Positions 16,362-16,600 of a DNA stretch of 16,600 nucleotides are shown piece by piece. The notes beneath the pieces are model-generated. The model was given only the letters and a program-made list of their open reading frames with translations. It was not told the origin of the DNA and did no database searches. This stretch comes from Pseudomonadota bacterium (GTDB taxonomy: Bacteria > Pseudomonadota > Gammaproteobacteria > Steroidobacterales > Steroidobacteraceae): positions 1 to 16,600 of the forward strand of contig JAEYUC010000037.1 in the NCBI GenBank assembly GCA_023433705.1, read 5' to 3'. Made by a program: the position numbers and the translations under genes. Position 1 is the first letter of the stretch; each line of letters begins with the position of its first letter.

Positions 16362-16373
16362 GCATACGTATGC
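16362..16373. promoter_or_regulatory. LacI-type operator-like palindrome, proximal copy before the alpha-glucosidase gene
   Basis: This is a perfect 12-bp copy of GCATACGTATGC, identical to 7876-7887, ending 50 bp upstream of the alpha-glucosidase start. The near-equal distance to the start on both divergent transcription units suggests the same regulator controls both. Confidence 0.7.
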
Positions 16374-16379
16374 GTCCTG

Positions 16380-16390
16380 AATACGTATGC
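16380..16390. promoter_or_regulatory. LacI-type operator-like palindrome, distal tandem copy
   Basis: AATACGTATGC shares the ATACGTATGC core; the left half is degenerate by one base relative to the perfect copy. Its dyad centre is 17 bp from the neighbouring operator, so two dimers could sit side by side. Confidence 0.6.
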
Positions 16391-16431
16391 AGACGGCTGT
16401 CGGGACGCAGGCGCCCGACCTATGCTCCGCG

Positions 16432-16507
16432 CAACGAATCGTCCGCACTTTCGTTGCTTTCGCCAGGCCCCCAACCGGCCCCCTCGGTTGTGGGGCCTTT
16501 TTGTTTT
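16432..16507 (+). ncRNA. candidate small RNA or attenuated leader with two hairpins
   Basis: The plus strand holds an 8-bp perfect hairpin, GCAACGAA (16431-16438) with TTCGTTGC (16450-16457) and an 11-nt loop. An intrinsic-terminator hairpin and T-tract follow 7 nt later. A -10-like TATGCT (16421-16426) would place the RNA 5' end at about 16432, exactly at the first hairpin; no good -35 is visible. No open reading frame with a ribosome site lies in it. It sits between LacI-type operators upstream of whatever gene lies to the right. It could be a roughly 75-nt small RNA, a leader attenuator, or simply a barrier to transcription. This is inference from structure only. Confidence 0.35.
16465..16507 (+). 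terminator. strong orphan intrinsic terminator
   Basis: AGGCCCC-CAACCG (16465-16477) pairs with CGGTTG-T-GGGGCCT (16485-16498), 13 pairs with one bulged T and a 7-nt loop. The tract TTTTTGTTTT (16498-16507) follows. The T-tract is on the plus strand only; the minus-strand side has none. No plus-strand gene precedes it, since the nearest gene to the left is transcribed leftward. Confidence 0.85.
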
Positions 16508-16539
16508 CGTGGCCTTGCCGGGAATGGGGGTCTCCCGTG

Positions 16540-16550
16540 AATACGTATGC
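16540..16550. promoter_or_regulatory. LacI-type operator-like palindrome near the right edge
   Basis: This is another AATACGTATGC copy, identical to the 16380-16390 site and downstream of the terminator. It probably serves a plus-strand gene beyond the window. A weak -35-like TTGCCA (16557-16562) follows, but no clear -10. I see no coding start in the last 50 bases. Confidence 0.55.
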
Positions 16551-16600
16551 AACACGTTGCCAAGCGAGGCTCGCTGCCAACATCCTTGTGCAAATCGGCT

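Overview
This GC-rich window looks like a chromosomal carbon-metabolism region of a gammaproteobacterium. An affiliation near Xanthomonadales or Steroidobacteraceae is an inference from gene content, the LacI-controlled alpha-glucan locus and REP-like palindromes; the window holds no rRNA or other phylogenetic marker. I see no tRNA, rRNA, CRISPR array, phage gene or transposase.

Layout, left to right. (1) Positions 2-2895 (+): the 3' part of an MFS carboxylate-type transporter, translationally coupled through an ATGA overlap to an acetoacetyl-CoA synthetase. (2) 2979-3659 (+): a small outer-membrane beta-barrel protein followed by a strong hairpin. (3) 3802-4842 (+): an aldo/keto reductase with an intact catalytic tetrad. 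(4) 5009-7806 (+): a xylB-xylA operon (xylulokinase, xylose isomerase) closed by a textbook intrinsic terminator. (5) 7946-13323 (+): a tight three-gene alpha-glucan operon made of an exported GH13 amylase, an exported GH97 alpha-glucosidase and a GPH/SUC-type sugar permease. (6) 13323-13519: an unusual convergent junction with a perfect 29-bp-arm inverted repeat, a second REP-like palindrome and a duplicated fragment of the 3' end of the regulator gene. (7) 13520-16311 (-): a LacI-family regulator downstream of a cytoplasmic GH13 subfamily-23-like alpha-glucosidase. (8) 16312-16600: an intergenic region with three operator-like palindromes and an orphan plus-strand structured element ending in an intrinsic terminator.

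How it fits together. The exported GH13 and GH97 enzymes would cut maltooligosaccharides in the periplasm, the permease would import the products, and the cytoplasmic alpha-glucosidase would finish hydrolysis. The core ATACGTATGC occurs once before the plus-strand operon, twice before the minus-strand alpha-glucosidase, and once more near the right edge, probably in front of a gene outside the window. The adjacent LacI protein is the obvious candidate to bind these sites. The xylBA operon carries no copy of this core; it has instead a different palindrome-like site resembling the xyl-box known from Xanthomonas.

The least explained parts are the two-hairpin element at 16431-16507, which looks like a small RNA or attenuated leader between sugar operators, and the rearranged 3' end of the LacI gene.
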